Shown piece after piece: positions 1 through 5,620 of a DNA stretch of 5,865 nucleotides. A program made the position numbers and the translations under genes. The notes beneath the pieces were generated by a model. The model was not told the origin of the DNA. It did not search any database and saw nothing but the letters and a program-made list of their open reading frames with translations. Position 1 is the first letter of the stretch. Every line of letters begins with the position of its first letter. The DNA comes from BRH-c25 sp964447145 (GTDB lineage: Bacteria > Bacillota > Clostridia > Lutisporales > Lutisporaceae), in NCBI GenBank assembly GCA_964447145.1, contig CAYURW010000132.1:1-5865 (forward strand), given 5' to 3'.

Positions 1-1
1 G

Positions 2-1330
2 AAGATTATGGTGCCCTTTGGAATTGAAGGGACTGTAGAGGAAATTTATTCCGGTGAATTCACCATAGTCGAGACAATTGCCAAAATAAAGACCGAAGAT
101 GGGATAAAGGATGTACAAATGTTGCAGAAATGGCCGGTAAGAAGAGGAAGGCCCTACAAAGAAAAGCTTTCTCCTTCAAGCCCGATGACTACAGGCCAGA
201 GGATAATCGATACATTTTTCCCAGTGGCAAAGGGGGGCACAGCCTGTATCCCGGGGCCTTTCGGAAGCGGCAAGACAGTTGTTCAGCACCAGCTGGCAAA
301 GTGGGCTGATGCGGAAATAGTTGTATATATTGGCTGTGGTGAGCGTGGAAATGAAATGACCGACGTTCTCATGGAGTTCCCGGAGCTCAAAGACCCAAAG
401 ACCGGAGAACCTTTGATGAAGCGTACGGTGCTTATTGCAAATACTTCAGACATGCCGGTTGCGGCCCGCGAAGCAAGCATTTACACCGGTATAACCATAG
501 GCGAGTATTTTAGGGATATGGGTTACTCCGTGGCCTTGATGGCTGACTCGACTTCCCGTTGGGCGGAGGCTCTCCGTGAAATGTCGGGCCGTCTTGAGGA
601 AATGCCAGGTGAAGAAGGATATCCCGCATACCTTGGCTCAAGGACTGCCGAATTCTATGAAAGAGCCGGAAAGGTTACCTGCATAGGAAGCGGGGACAGA
701 GAAGGAGCGCTTACTGCTGTCGGCGCTGTATCTCCTCCCGGAGGAGACCTTTCGGAGCCTGTGACACAGGCAACCTTGAGGATTGTAAAAGTTTTCTGGG
801 GATTGGATGCAGCATTGGCTTACAGAAGGCACTTCCCGGCAATTAACTGGCTTCAGAGCTACTCTTTATATCTTGACAGAATGGGAGAGTGGTTTGAACA
901 GGAGGTAGCCTCCGATTGGCATGATCTTAGGATAGAAGCTATGAGACTGCTGCAGGAAGAGGCAGAGCTCAATGAAATAGTGAGGCTGGTAGGAATAGAT
1001 GCACTTTCGTTGAGGGACAGGTTCACCCTTGAAGTAGCAAAAACAATAAGGGAGGACTACCTGCACCAGAATGCCTTTCACGAGATCGACACCTATACTT
1101 CAATCCACAAGCAGTATAGGATGCTTAAGGCTATATTGACATTTAACCATGAAGGACAAAAAGCTTTATGTGAAGGCGGCGCATTTTTCAAAGACCTGGA
1201 CAACCTGCCGGTGAGAGAGAAAATAGCAAGGGCCAAGCTGATTCCTGAAAGCAGCCTTGAGGAGTTTGACACTCTGGAAGCCGAAATAAGAGAGCAGGTA
1301 GCTTCCACCCTTTCGAAGGGAGGAATATAA
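2..1330 (+). CDS. atpA: V-type ATP synthase/ATPase subunit A, catalytic subunit (5'-partial)
   Basis: This is the catalytic A subunit of a V/A-type rotary ATPase, which binds and hydrolyses (or makes) ATP in the cytoplasmic V1 head. The reading frame is open from the window edge, so the gene begins upstream. About 442 residues are present against about 580-590 usual, so the N-terminal beta-barrel and part of the A-specific bulge are missing. The ATG at position 8 is internal, not the true start. Numbering from that Met, the Walker A loop GPFGSGKT is at residues 83-90, and GERGNE at 111-116 supplies the catalytic glutamate (E112 by family analogy). Next come LMADSTSRWAEALRE near 177-191 and SRTAEFYERAG at 211-221, then the helical C-terminal domain. 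All key residues look intact. The stop lies 3 nt before subunit B, so the two are co-transcribed. The name ntpA is also used for this subunit. Confidence 0.97.
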   Translation, partial: KIMVPFGIEGTVEEIYSGEFTIVETIAKIKTEDGIKDVQMLQKWPVRRGRPYKEKLSPSSPMTTGQRIIDTFFPVAKGGTACIPGPFGSGKTVVQHQLAKWADAEIVVYIGCGERGNEMTDVLMEFPELKDPKTGEPLMKRTVLIANTSDMPVAAREASIYTGITIGEYFRDMGYSVALMADSTSRWAEALREMSGRLEEMPGEEGYPAYLGSRTAEFYERAGKVTCIGSGDREGALTAVGAVSPPGGDLSEPVTQATLRIVKVFWGLDAALAYRRHFPAINWLQSYSLYLDRMGEWFEQEVASDWHDLRIEAMRLLQEEAELNEIVRLVGIDALSLRDRFTLEVAKTIREDYLHQNAFHEIDTYTSIHKQYRMLKAILTFNHEGQKALCEGGAFFKDLDNLPVREKIARAKLIPESSLEEFDTLEAEIREQVASTLSKGGI

Positions 1331-1333
1331 GAT

Positions 1334-2713
1334 ATGCTGAAGGAGTATAAAACCATTAGAGAAGTAGCGGGTCCCCTTATGTTTGTCGATCAGGTCGAGG
1401 GTGTTAAATTCAACGAACTGGTGGAAATTGAAATGAAAAACGGGGAGCAGCGCAGGGGCAGGGTGCTGGAGGTTTCCGGCAGTACAGCGCTGGTCCAATT
1501 GTTTGAAGGTTCCCAGGGAATTAATATTTATGAGAGTAAAGTGCGTTTCACAGGGCACAGCCTGGAGCTTCCCGTCTCAATAGATATGCTGGGAAGAGTA
1601 TTTGACGGCTTGGGCAGGCCAAAAGACGGCGGGCCTAAAATAATTCCCGAAGCAAGGCATGACATTAACGGGAACCCTATAAATCCTGCTGCAAGGGACT
1701 ATCCTTCCGAGTTCATACAGACAGGCATATCAGCCATTGACGGGCTTAACACTCTTGTTAGGGGTCAAAAACTACCGGTTTTCTCCGGTTCCGGTCTGCC
1801 CCATGCAAGGCTTGCAGCCCAGATAGCAAGGCAGGCTAAGGTTCTCGGTACAGATAGCAAGTTTGCTGTTGTATTTGCCGCTATAGGTATAACCTTTGAG
1901 GATGCAGATTATTTTATTTCAGACTTCAAAAGAACCGGCGCAATAGACAGGGCTGTGCTTTTCATGAACCTTGCAAACGATCCTGCAATCGAGCGTATAT
2001 CTACACCACGTATGGCTCTTACTGCAGCGGAATACCTTGCATATGAGAAAGACATGCACGTGCTTGTAATAATGACAGATATAACAAACTATTGCGATGC
2101 CCTCCGAGAGGTTTCGGCGGCAAGAAAGGAAGTTCCCGGAAGAAGGGGTTATCCCGGATACCTCTACACCGACCTTGCAACAATATACGAAAGAGCAGGA
2201 AGAATCAGGGATAAAAAAGGCTCAATAACCCAGATACCCATACTTTCAATGCCTGAGGATGACAAGACCCATCCGATACCCGATCTTACCGGATATATTA
2301 CCGAGGGGCAGATAATACTCAGCAGGGAGCTTTACAGAAAGGGCATGATGCCCCCCATAGACGTGCTTCCGTCATTGTCCCGTCTTAAGGATAAGGGTAT
2401 AGGCAAAGGGAAGACAAGGGAGGACCATGCGGATACGATGAACCAGCTTTTTGCATCCTATGCAAGGGGGAAGGAGGCAAAAGAGCTTGCGGTAATACTG
2501 GGGGAGGGTGCCCTCAGTGATACGGATAAGCTATTTGCCAAATTCTCAGATGAGTTTGAGAAGAGATATGTGTCCCAGGGAGACAATGAAGACAGGGGCA
2601 TAGAGCAGACACTAACATTAGGCTGGGAGCTTCTTTCCATACTTCCAAGGGCTGAACTCAAGAGAGTCAGAGATGAGTATGTCGATAAATATTTGCCTAA
2701 AGGGGATGCATAG
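1334..2713 (+). CDS. atpB: V-type ATP synthase/ATPase subunit B
   Basis: This is the non-catalytic B subunit (459 aa, full family length) that alternates with A in the A3B3 head. In order it has an N-terminal beta-barrel (residues 1 to about 75), the central nucleotide-fold domain, and a helical C-terminal domain. Where A has a Walker A motif, B has the degenerate SGSGLPH at 151-157, which is normal for this subunit and explains its lack of catalysis. The family signature around EVPGRRGYPGYLYTDLATIYERAG (266-289) is present. R350 in LPSLSRL (345-351) corresponds to the arginine finger that completes the catalytic site of A, by analogy with the Enterococcus V-ATPase. The start is supported by AAGGGAGG at 1316-1323, inside the end of subunit A and 10 nt before the ATG. 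Subunit D follows after 3 nt. The name ntpB is also used. Confidence 0.98.
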   Translation: MLKEYKTIREVAGPLMFVDQVEGVKFNELVEIEMKNGEQRRGRVLEVSGSTALVQLFEGSQGINIYESKVRFTGHSLELPVSIDMLGRVFDGLGRPKDGGPKIIPEARHDINGNPINPAARDYPSEFIQTGISAIDGLNTLVRGQKLPVFSGSGLPHARLAAQIARQAKVLGTDSKFAVVFAAIGITFEDADYFISDFKRTGAIDRAVLFMNLANDPAIERISTPRMALTAAEYLAYEKDMHVLVIMTDITNYCDALREVSAARKEVPGRRGYPGYLYTDLATIYERAGRIRDKKGSITQIPILSMPEDDKTHPIPDLTGYITEGQIILSRELYRKGMMPPIDVLPSLSRLKDKGIGKGKTREDHADTMNQLFASYARGKEAKELAVILGEGALSDTDKLFAKFSDEFEKRYVSQGDNEDRGIEQTLTLGWELLSILPRAELKRVRDEYVDKYLPKGDA

Positions 2714-2716
2714 CTT

Positions 2717-3367
2717 ATGGCTAAATTAAATGTGAATCCTACCCGGATGGAGCTTACGCGTCTCAAGGGCAGGCTAAAAACCGCCCAGAGAGGGCACAAG
2801 CTTTTGAAGGACAAACAGGATGAGCTGATGAAGAAGTTCATAGATTATGTAAAAAGAAACATGGAACTGCGAAGAATAGTAGAAGCGGAGTTGACCGGAG
2901 CTTTTAAGAATTTCCTTATTGCCAGGGCTGTAATGTCTTCAGAGGCACTGGAAGAGTCTATTATGTATCCTACTCAGAAAATAGATTTGGATATGAGTAC
3001 AGTAAATATAATGAGTGTAAATTCTCCCATATTCAAGTTGATAAAAGAGGACAATAAGGAGACTTCAAGCATATATCCCTATGGGTTTGCAACTACCTCA
3101 GGAGAATTGGACGGCGCCATATATTCCCTTCAGGAAGTGTTTGACAAGCTTATCGAACTGGCTCAGATGGAAAAAACATGCCAGCTTATGGCCAGCGAAA
3201 TAGAAAAGACAAGGCGCAGGGTCAACGCTCTTGAATATGTAATGATACCGCAGCTGATCGAAACAGTGAAATATATTACTATGAAGCTTGACGAAAATGA
3301 GAGAGGAAGCAGGGTAAGACTCATGAAAGTCAAGGATATGATGGAAAAACAGAAGGTCAGTGTATAA
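2717..3367 (+). CDS. atpD: V-type ATP synthase/ATPase subunit D (central rotor shaft)
   Basis: This is subunit D (216 aa), the long coiled-coil shaft that turns inside the A3B3 head and couples it to the membrane rotor; it is equivalent in role to F-type gamma. The N-terminal signature is clear: NPTRMELTRLKGRL, then TAQRGHKLLKDKQDEL, within residues 7-37. The C-terminal helix carries KTRRRVNALEYVMIPQL near residues 165-180 and ends in a charged tail. Heptad-like helices at both ends flank a middle section, as in the family. The ATG is 3 nt after the subunit B stop, with a modest AGGGG at 2701-2705 as ribosome binding site. It is the last gene of the operon, followed at once by a hairpin terminator. 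The A-B-D order is the usual bacterial V-type arrangement. The name ntpD is also used. Confidence 0.97.
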   Translation: MAKLNVNPTRMELTRLKGRLKTAQRGHKLLKDKQDELMKKFIDYVKRNMELRRIVEAELTGAFKNFLIARAVMSSEALEESIMYPTQKIDLDMSTVNIMSVNSPIFKLIKEDNKETSSIYPYGFATTSGELDGAIYSLQEVFDKLIELAQMEKTCQLMASEIEKTRRRVNALEYVMIPQLIETVKYITMKLDENERGSRVRLMKVKDMMEKQKVSV

Positions 3368-3372
3368 AAGCA

Positions 3373-3410
3373 GGACCGGCAAAGAATACTTGGTTTTCTT
3401 TTGCCGGTCC
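3373..3410. terminator. Hairpin between convergent genes, probable bidirectional terminator
   Basis: GGACCGGCAA at 3373-3382 pairs perfectly with TTGCCGGTCC at 3401-3410, and the stem can extend by an A-T and a G-U pair. The loop is AT-rich and the hairpin begins 5 nt after the subunit D stop. On the + strand it is followed by ATGCAATTTA, which is a poor U-tract. On the - strand the stem is followed by TGCTTTTATA, a better one. It therefore fits the end of the convergent DUF1540 transcript at least as well as the end of the ATPase operon, and probably serves both. Confidence 0.8.
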
Positions 3411-3458
3411 ATGCAATTTAGAAACGGTGCATCATGCATCATCAAACGCAGTGCACTT

Positions 3459-3662
3459 TTACTGCATCGATTTTGTAAAAGTAGAGCATGAAGTCCCATC
3501 TGCTGATTGGGCGACACCATCACCCTGGGGGCATATATTAATTGTGTCGGCACTGCAGTAGTTGTTATCATAATAGTAGCAGGTGTCTACACTGCACTTA
3601 ATGTTATGATTATGGGCATGCATTTTGTTGTTTGCGGGATTGCTTCCGGTAGGACTGTTCAT
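3459..3662 (-). CDS. DUF1540 domain-containing small Cys-rich protein
   Basis: This small protein of 67 aa contains one DUF1540 domain, a short Cys motif common in Firmicutes, with no established biochemical role. The domain runs from about residue 21 (IKCSVDTCYYYDNNYCSADTI) to the C-terminal TSCSTF. The cysteines are at 23, 28, 36, 44 and 59. The pattern C-x4-C-x7-C plus the late C in a T-x-C-x-TF context is the family pattern, while C44 appears to be an extra. The N-terminal tail is polar, with His at 15, 17 and 19, which could help bind metal (inference). The start is fixed by a near-perfect TAAGGAGGTG (3668-3677 on the + strand) 5 nt before the ATG. It has its own predicted promoter and converges on the ATPase operon, so it is probably monocistronic. 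There is no signal peptide or membrane segment. Confidence 0.85.
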   Translation of the reverse strand: MNSPTGSNPANNKMHAHNHNIKCSVDTCYYYDNNYCSADTINICPQGDGVAQSADGTSCSTFTKSMQ

Positions 3663-3706
3663 AATTACACCTCCTTACAGTATTGACGTATGCCGTATAC
3701 TATCGC

Positions 3707-3735
3707 ATTTTATGAAAGGTTTCCTTATTGATCAA
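3707..3735 (-). promoter_or_regulatory. Predicted sigma-A-type promoter of the DUF1540 gene
   Basis: On the - strand, TTGATC (-35, at 3730-3735) is followed after exactly 17 nt by TAAAAT (-10, at 3707-3712). These match the consensus hexamers at 4 of 6 and 5 of 6 positions. The start site would fall near 3700, giving a leader of about 38 nt before the ATG at 3662, which contains the strong ribosome binding site. The -35 lies at the centre of a perfect 18-bp palindrome, which suggests control by a dimeric protein. Confidence 0.5.
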
Positions 3736-3794
3736 TAAGGGGTCATTCATTTCTTTTGCACTAGTAATGCTATTTGCCAAGGAAACCTCTCATA
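3711..3794. repeat. 84-bp element bounded by 16-bp inverted repeats
   Basis: The left arm TATGAAAGGTTTCCTT (3711-3726) and the right arm AAGGAAACCTCTCATA (3779-3794) are reverse complements at 15 of 16 positions, with one mismatch (3716 against 3789). The interior of 52 nt holds most of the 18-bp palindrome and a weaker small hairpin, GCACTAGTAATGC, at 3759-3771. It has no coding capacity. It could be a miniature mobile element, a DNA-level regulatory structure or a protein-binding array. No clear target-site duplication is visible at its edges. Confidence 0.6.
3723..3740. promoter_or_regulatory. Perfect 18-bp palindrome, candidate operator
   Basis: CCTTATTGATCAATAAGG reads the same on both strands over all 18 bases. 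It covers the predicted -35 of the DUF1540 promoter, where a bound dimer would block RNA polymerase. Its left end shares four bases with the arm of a longer inverted repeat (3711-3794). No regulator is identified, and operator function is an inference from symmetry and position. Confidence 0.45.
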
Positions 3795-3864
3795 GTGTTT
3801 AACAATTATATTTTCTACAAAAACAAATTTATAATACAGCCTTTTAAAAACAAGTAAATACAAT

Positions 3865-3904
3865 ATTGAAAACGATTGGAAACAATTGAAAGTAATAGAA
3901 AATT
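3865..3904. repeat. Four tandem degenerate 10-bp repeats, phased A-tracts
   Basis: The units are ATTGAAAACG, ATTGGAAACA, ATTGAAAGTA and ATAGAAAATT, head to tail with no gaps. Each has an A-run in the same position, so the A-runs recur every 10 bp, close to one helical turn. Such phasing is known to bend DNA. The array ends about 60 bp upstream of the predicted -35 of the aminotransferase gene, where curved DNA or an activator site could act. The copies are short and imperfect, so chance in AT-rich DNA is not excluded. Confidence 0.5.
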
Positions 3905-3963
3905 AGCCGTTGTTCCTCATAAAACAATTGCAGGCAGTAAAGCCTTTTATAGCTGCTGTGGAA

Positions 3964-3992
3964 TTGTGGAGTTCAATAATATATTATATAAA
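3964..3992 (+). promoter_or_regulatory. Predicted promoter of the aminotransferase gene
   Basis: TTGTGG (3964-3969) is separated by 17 nt from TATAAA (3987-3992). The -10 is good (5 of 6) and the -35 is weak (TTG only), so an activator or upstream curved DNA may help. Several other TATA-like hexamers overlap in this AT-rich run, so the exact -10 is uncertain. The leader to the ATG at 4043 would be about 43-45 nt. Confidence 0.4.
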
Positions 3993-4026
3993 TAGAGAGA
4001 AATGAAAAACAATAAATGAATTTTAC

Positions 4027-4033
4027 GGGGGTG
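4027..4033 (+). promoter_or_regulatory. Ribosome binding site that decides the aminotransferase start
   Basis: GGGGGTG lies 9 nt before the ATG at 4043 and is the only purine-rich Shine-Dalgarno-like stretch nearby. It lies downstream of the in-frame ATG at 4016, which has only a weak AGAGAGAAA upstream. This favours 4043 as the start. Confidence 0.6.
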
Positions 4034-4042
4034 TTTTTTGCA

Positions 4043-5221
4043 ATGAAAATGAAGTTTGCAGAAAGAATGGAAAACATGAAGGGCTCTGCTATTCGTGAGC
4101 TGTTAAAGCTTACAGAACAACCGGACATAATATCATTTGCCGGAGGACTCCCGGCGCCGGAGCTTTTCCCAATAGAGGAAATGAAGCAGGTCTGCATTAA
4201 AGTGCTGGAGCAAGATGGAAGGGCGTCTCTGCAATATAGCGCAACGGACGGATACCTGCCTCTCAGGGAAAAGATAGCGAAAAGGTCAGCAAAGTTAGGA
4301 TTCAATGCGGAAGCCAAAGATATTCTAATTACGGCCGGGTCGCAGCAAGGGCTGGATTTTTCGGCAAAAATATTTATTAACAAAGGCGATGTAATAATAT
4401 GTGAAAGTCCCAGCTATCTGGGGGCATTAAGCGCCTTCAGGGCATATCAGCCAAGGTTTGTCGAGATCACCATGGATGAAGACGGAATGATAATGGAAGA
4501 CCTTGAAAAGGCACTAGCCGAAAATCCCGAAACAAAATTTATCTACACAATACCGGACTTCCAGAATCCTTCAGGAAGAACCATGTCTCTTGAAAGAAGG
4601 AAGCGCCTTATGGAGCTTGCCACAAAATACGATATACCGGTTGTGGAGGACAATCCATACGGAGAACTCCGTTTTGAAGGGGAAATCATGCCTTCTCTCA
4701 AATGCTTTGACCCAAATAACCTTGTAATTCTTTTGGGAACATTCTCCAAGATATTTGCTCCGGGCATGAGGCTTGGGTGGGTAATTGCCTCACCGGAAGT
4801 ATTGCAGAAATACAATATTGCCAAGCAGGGTGCGGATTTGCAGTGCAGTTCCATAGCTCAGAGAGAAGTTAATATGTATATGGAAATGTTCGATATTGAG
4901 AAGCACATAGAAAAAATAAAGAAGGTATACGGGAATAGGAAGAATCTGATGATAGATACCATGGAAAAGGAATTTCCAAAGAGCACTGTTTATACAAACC
5001 CTGTAGGCGGGCTTTTCGCCTGGGCCACTTTCCCTGAACACATTGATGCTTCAGAATTATTGAAAAAGGCTCTGGAGCAAAAGGTGGCATTTGTGCCCGG
5101 TGAACCTTTCTATCCTAACGGAGGCAACAAAAATCATGCAAGACTTAATTATTCCTGCATGAAGGAGGACAAAATAGTCGAGGGCATGACAAGGCTGGGT
5201 AGGGTATTGAAAGGGATGTAA
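4043..5221 (+). CDS. PLP-dependent aminotransferase, class I/II (2-aminoadipate/KAT II-like)
   Basis: This is a cytoplasmic fold-type I aminotransferase that moves an amino group between an amino acid and a 2-oxo acid on pyridoxal phosphate. From ATG 4043 it is 392 aa, normal for stand-alone members. By the family pattern, the substrate/cofactor Tyr is in QYSATDGY (Y65), the aromatic stacking position is in SPSYLGAL (about 121-128), N175 is in DFQNPSG, D203 and Y206 are in EDNPYGEL, and the Schiff-base lysine is K236 in GTFSKIFAPGMRLGW. R367 in HARLNYS binds the substrate carboxylate. The sequence resembles LysN/kynurenine aminotransferase II and the catalytic half of MocR regulators, but it has no N-terminal GntR helix-turn-helix. 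The exact substrate cannot be read from sequence: 2-aminoadipate, aromatic or branched-chain amino acids are all possible. It appears to have its own promoter and no operon partner. An ATG at 4016 would add 9 residues (MNFTGVFFA), which is less likely. Confidence 0.93.
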   Translation: MKMKFAERMENMKGSAIRELLKLTEQPDIISFAGGLPAPELFPIEEMKQVCIKVLEQDGRASLQYSATDGYLPLREKIAKRSAKLGFNAEAKDILITAGSQQGLDFSAKIFINKGDVIICESPSYLGALSAFRAYQPRFVEITMDEDGMIMEDLEKALAENPETKFIYTIPDFQNPSGRTMSLERRKRLMELATKYDIPVVEDNPYGELRFEGEIMPSLKCFDPNNLVILLGTFSKIFAPGMRLGWVIASPEVLQKYNIAKQGADLQCSSIAQREVNMYMEMFDIEKHIEKIKKVYGNRKNLMIDTMEKEFPKSTVYTNPVGGLFAWATFPEHIDASELLKKALEQKVAFVPGEPFYPNGGNKNHARLNYSCMKEDKIVEGMTRLGRVLKGM

Positions 5222-5271
5222 CAAAATTGAAAAATTTTACGTAACATATGGTAAAGTGAATACTAAAACAG

Positions 5272-5277
5272 TATAAT
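5272..5277 (+). promoter_or_regulatory. Candidate -10 element for the rubredoxin gene
   Basis: A perfect TATAAT sits 52 nt before the rubredoxin ATG, in the 108-nt gap after the aminotransferase. No good -35 is found at 16-18 nt upstream (the sequence there is near ATGGTAA), so either an activator is needed or this is a chance match in AT-rich DNA. No hairpin terminator is visible between the two genes, so read-through from the aminotransferase is also possible. Confidence 0.4.
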
Positions 5278-5329
5278 AATGCTATCTTATAAATGAGGCC
5301 ATAAACAAATATCTTAAGGAGGATGGAAA

Positions 5330-5488
5330 ATGGAAAGATGGGTTTGCTCCGTATGCGGATATGTCTATGACCCCGAAGAAGGAGACCCGGATAATGGGAT
5401 AGAGCCGGGAACAGCATTTGAAGAGTTACCCGGGGAATGGGTCTGCCCCTTGTGCGGTGTGGGAAAGGATCAATTCGAAACAGAGTAA
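5330..5488 (+). CDS. rub: Rubredoxin
   Basis: This is a small cytoplasmic one-electron carrier with a single iron held by four cysteines. In anaerobes it passes electrons to oxygen- and peroxide-detoxifying proteins such as rubrerythrin, desulfoferrodoxin or flavodiiron proteins, and to other acceptors. The 52-aa length is classical. The two CxxC knuckles are C6-x2-C9 (VCSVCGYVYD) and C39-x2-C42 (VCPLCGVGKDQF), each followed by the usual glycine. The conserved acidic stretch EEGDPDNGI and PGTAFEELPGEWVCP are intact, including the aromatic core residues W4, Y11, Y13, F30, W37 and F49. The start is fixed by AAGGAGG at 5316-5322, 7 nt before the ATG. No redox partner gene is in the window: it follows the aminotransferase by 108 nt, and the region downstream is apparently degraded sequence. 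Confidence 0.97.
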   Translation: MERWVCSVCGYVYDPEEGDPDNGIEPGTAFEELPGEWVCPLCGVGKDQFETE

Positions 5489-5521
5489 AAGAATATAATT
5501 ATGAAGGAGAAAGACTGAACC

Positions 5522-5620
5522 ATGTATTTGCCTCCTGATGGCAAGTTCAAGATGGTCTCAGTTTTTCTCATTTTTCACGCATTTTTCCGCAAAATTGTCA
5601 CAAAAAATGAGTATTGCTAA
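5522..5620 (+). pseudogene. Short ORF of 32 aa, possible truncated gene start
   Basis: A frame starts at ATG 5522, 33 nt after the rubredoxin stop, with AAGGAG at 5504-5509 (12 nt away, rather far). The first residues, MYLPPDGKFKMVSV, look protein-like. The rest is AT-rich low-complexity sequence (FLIFHAFFRKIVTKNEYC) that ends at 5620, where the antisense PAS fragment also ends. It may be the start of a gene cut off by a rearrangement, or simply noise. I do not recognise a family, and expression is unproven. Confidence 0.2.
5567..5611. repeat. 9-bp inverted repeat between rubredoxin and the PAS fragment
   Basis: CTCATTTTT (5567-5575) and AAAAATGAG (5603-5611) are exact reverse complements around a 27-nt centre. 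The centre itself contains ATTTT (5581-5585) facing AAAAT (5591-5595). The stem is almost all A-T and there is no GC-rich core, so it is a weak terminator candidate. It is the only hairpin-like structure downstream of rubredoxin in the window. Confidence 0.35.

Larger units (their letters stand above)
3663..4042. other. Divergent AT-rich intergenic region, no gene seen
   Basis: This stretch of about 380 nt lies between the divergently transcribed DUF1540 and aminotransferase genes. No reading frame in it has a credible start, ribosome binding site and protein-like composition. It holds two predicted promoters (one per direction), the 18-bp palindrome, the 84-bp inverted-repeat element and the tandem 10-bp repeats. 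I see nothing recognisable as a riboswitch, T-box leader or tRNA. The part from about 3795 to 3864 is plain AT-rich sequence. Confidence 0.7.

Noticed and set aside
1166..1558. Minus-strand open frame of 130 codons across the A/B junction
   Set aside because: It is antisense to two certain ATPase genes, has no ribosome binding site or recognisable domain, and is explained as a shadow of their codon usage.
2458..2841. Minus-strand open frame of 127 codons across the B/D junction
   Set aside because: It is antisense to subunits B and D; its Ser/Leu-rich composition is typical of a shadow frame.
3425..3442. Short GCATCAT direct repeat downstream of the DUF1540 gene
   Set aside because: There are only two copies of a few bases, not enough to call a repeat array or CRISPR.
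3098..3571. Minus-strand open frame of 157 codons over the end of subunit D and the terminator
   Set aside because: It runs through the terminator hairpin, overlaps the DUF1540 gene in another frame on the same strand, and lacks a start signal.
3680..3712. Possible sporulation sigma-E-like promoter (ATA, 18 nt, CATACGT on the minus strand) for the DUF1540 gene
   Set aside because: The match is loose and the spacing is at the upper limit; the TTGATC/TAAAAT pair is a better explanation.
4016..4042. Upstream in-frame ATG for the aminotransferase, adding MNFTGVFFA
   Set aside because: It has only a weak ribosome binding site, while GGGGGTG is well placed for the ATG at 4043; the added residues do not resemble the family's N-terminus.
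5470..5523. Minus-strand 17-codon hydrophobic peptide with AGGAGG 7 nt before its ATG
   Set aside because: It is very short and partly antisense to the end of rubredoxin. The AGGAGG match could be chance and no homologue is recognised.
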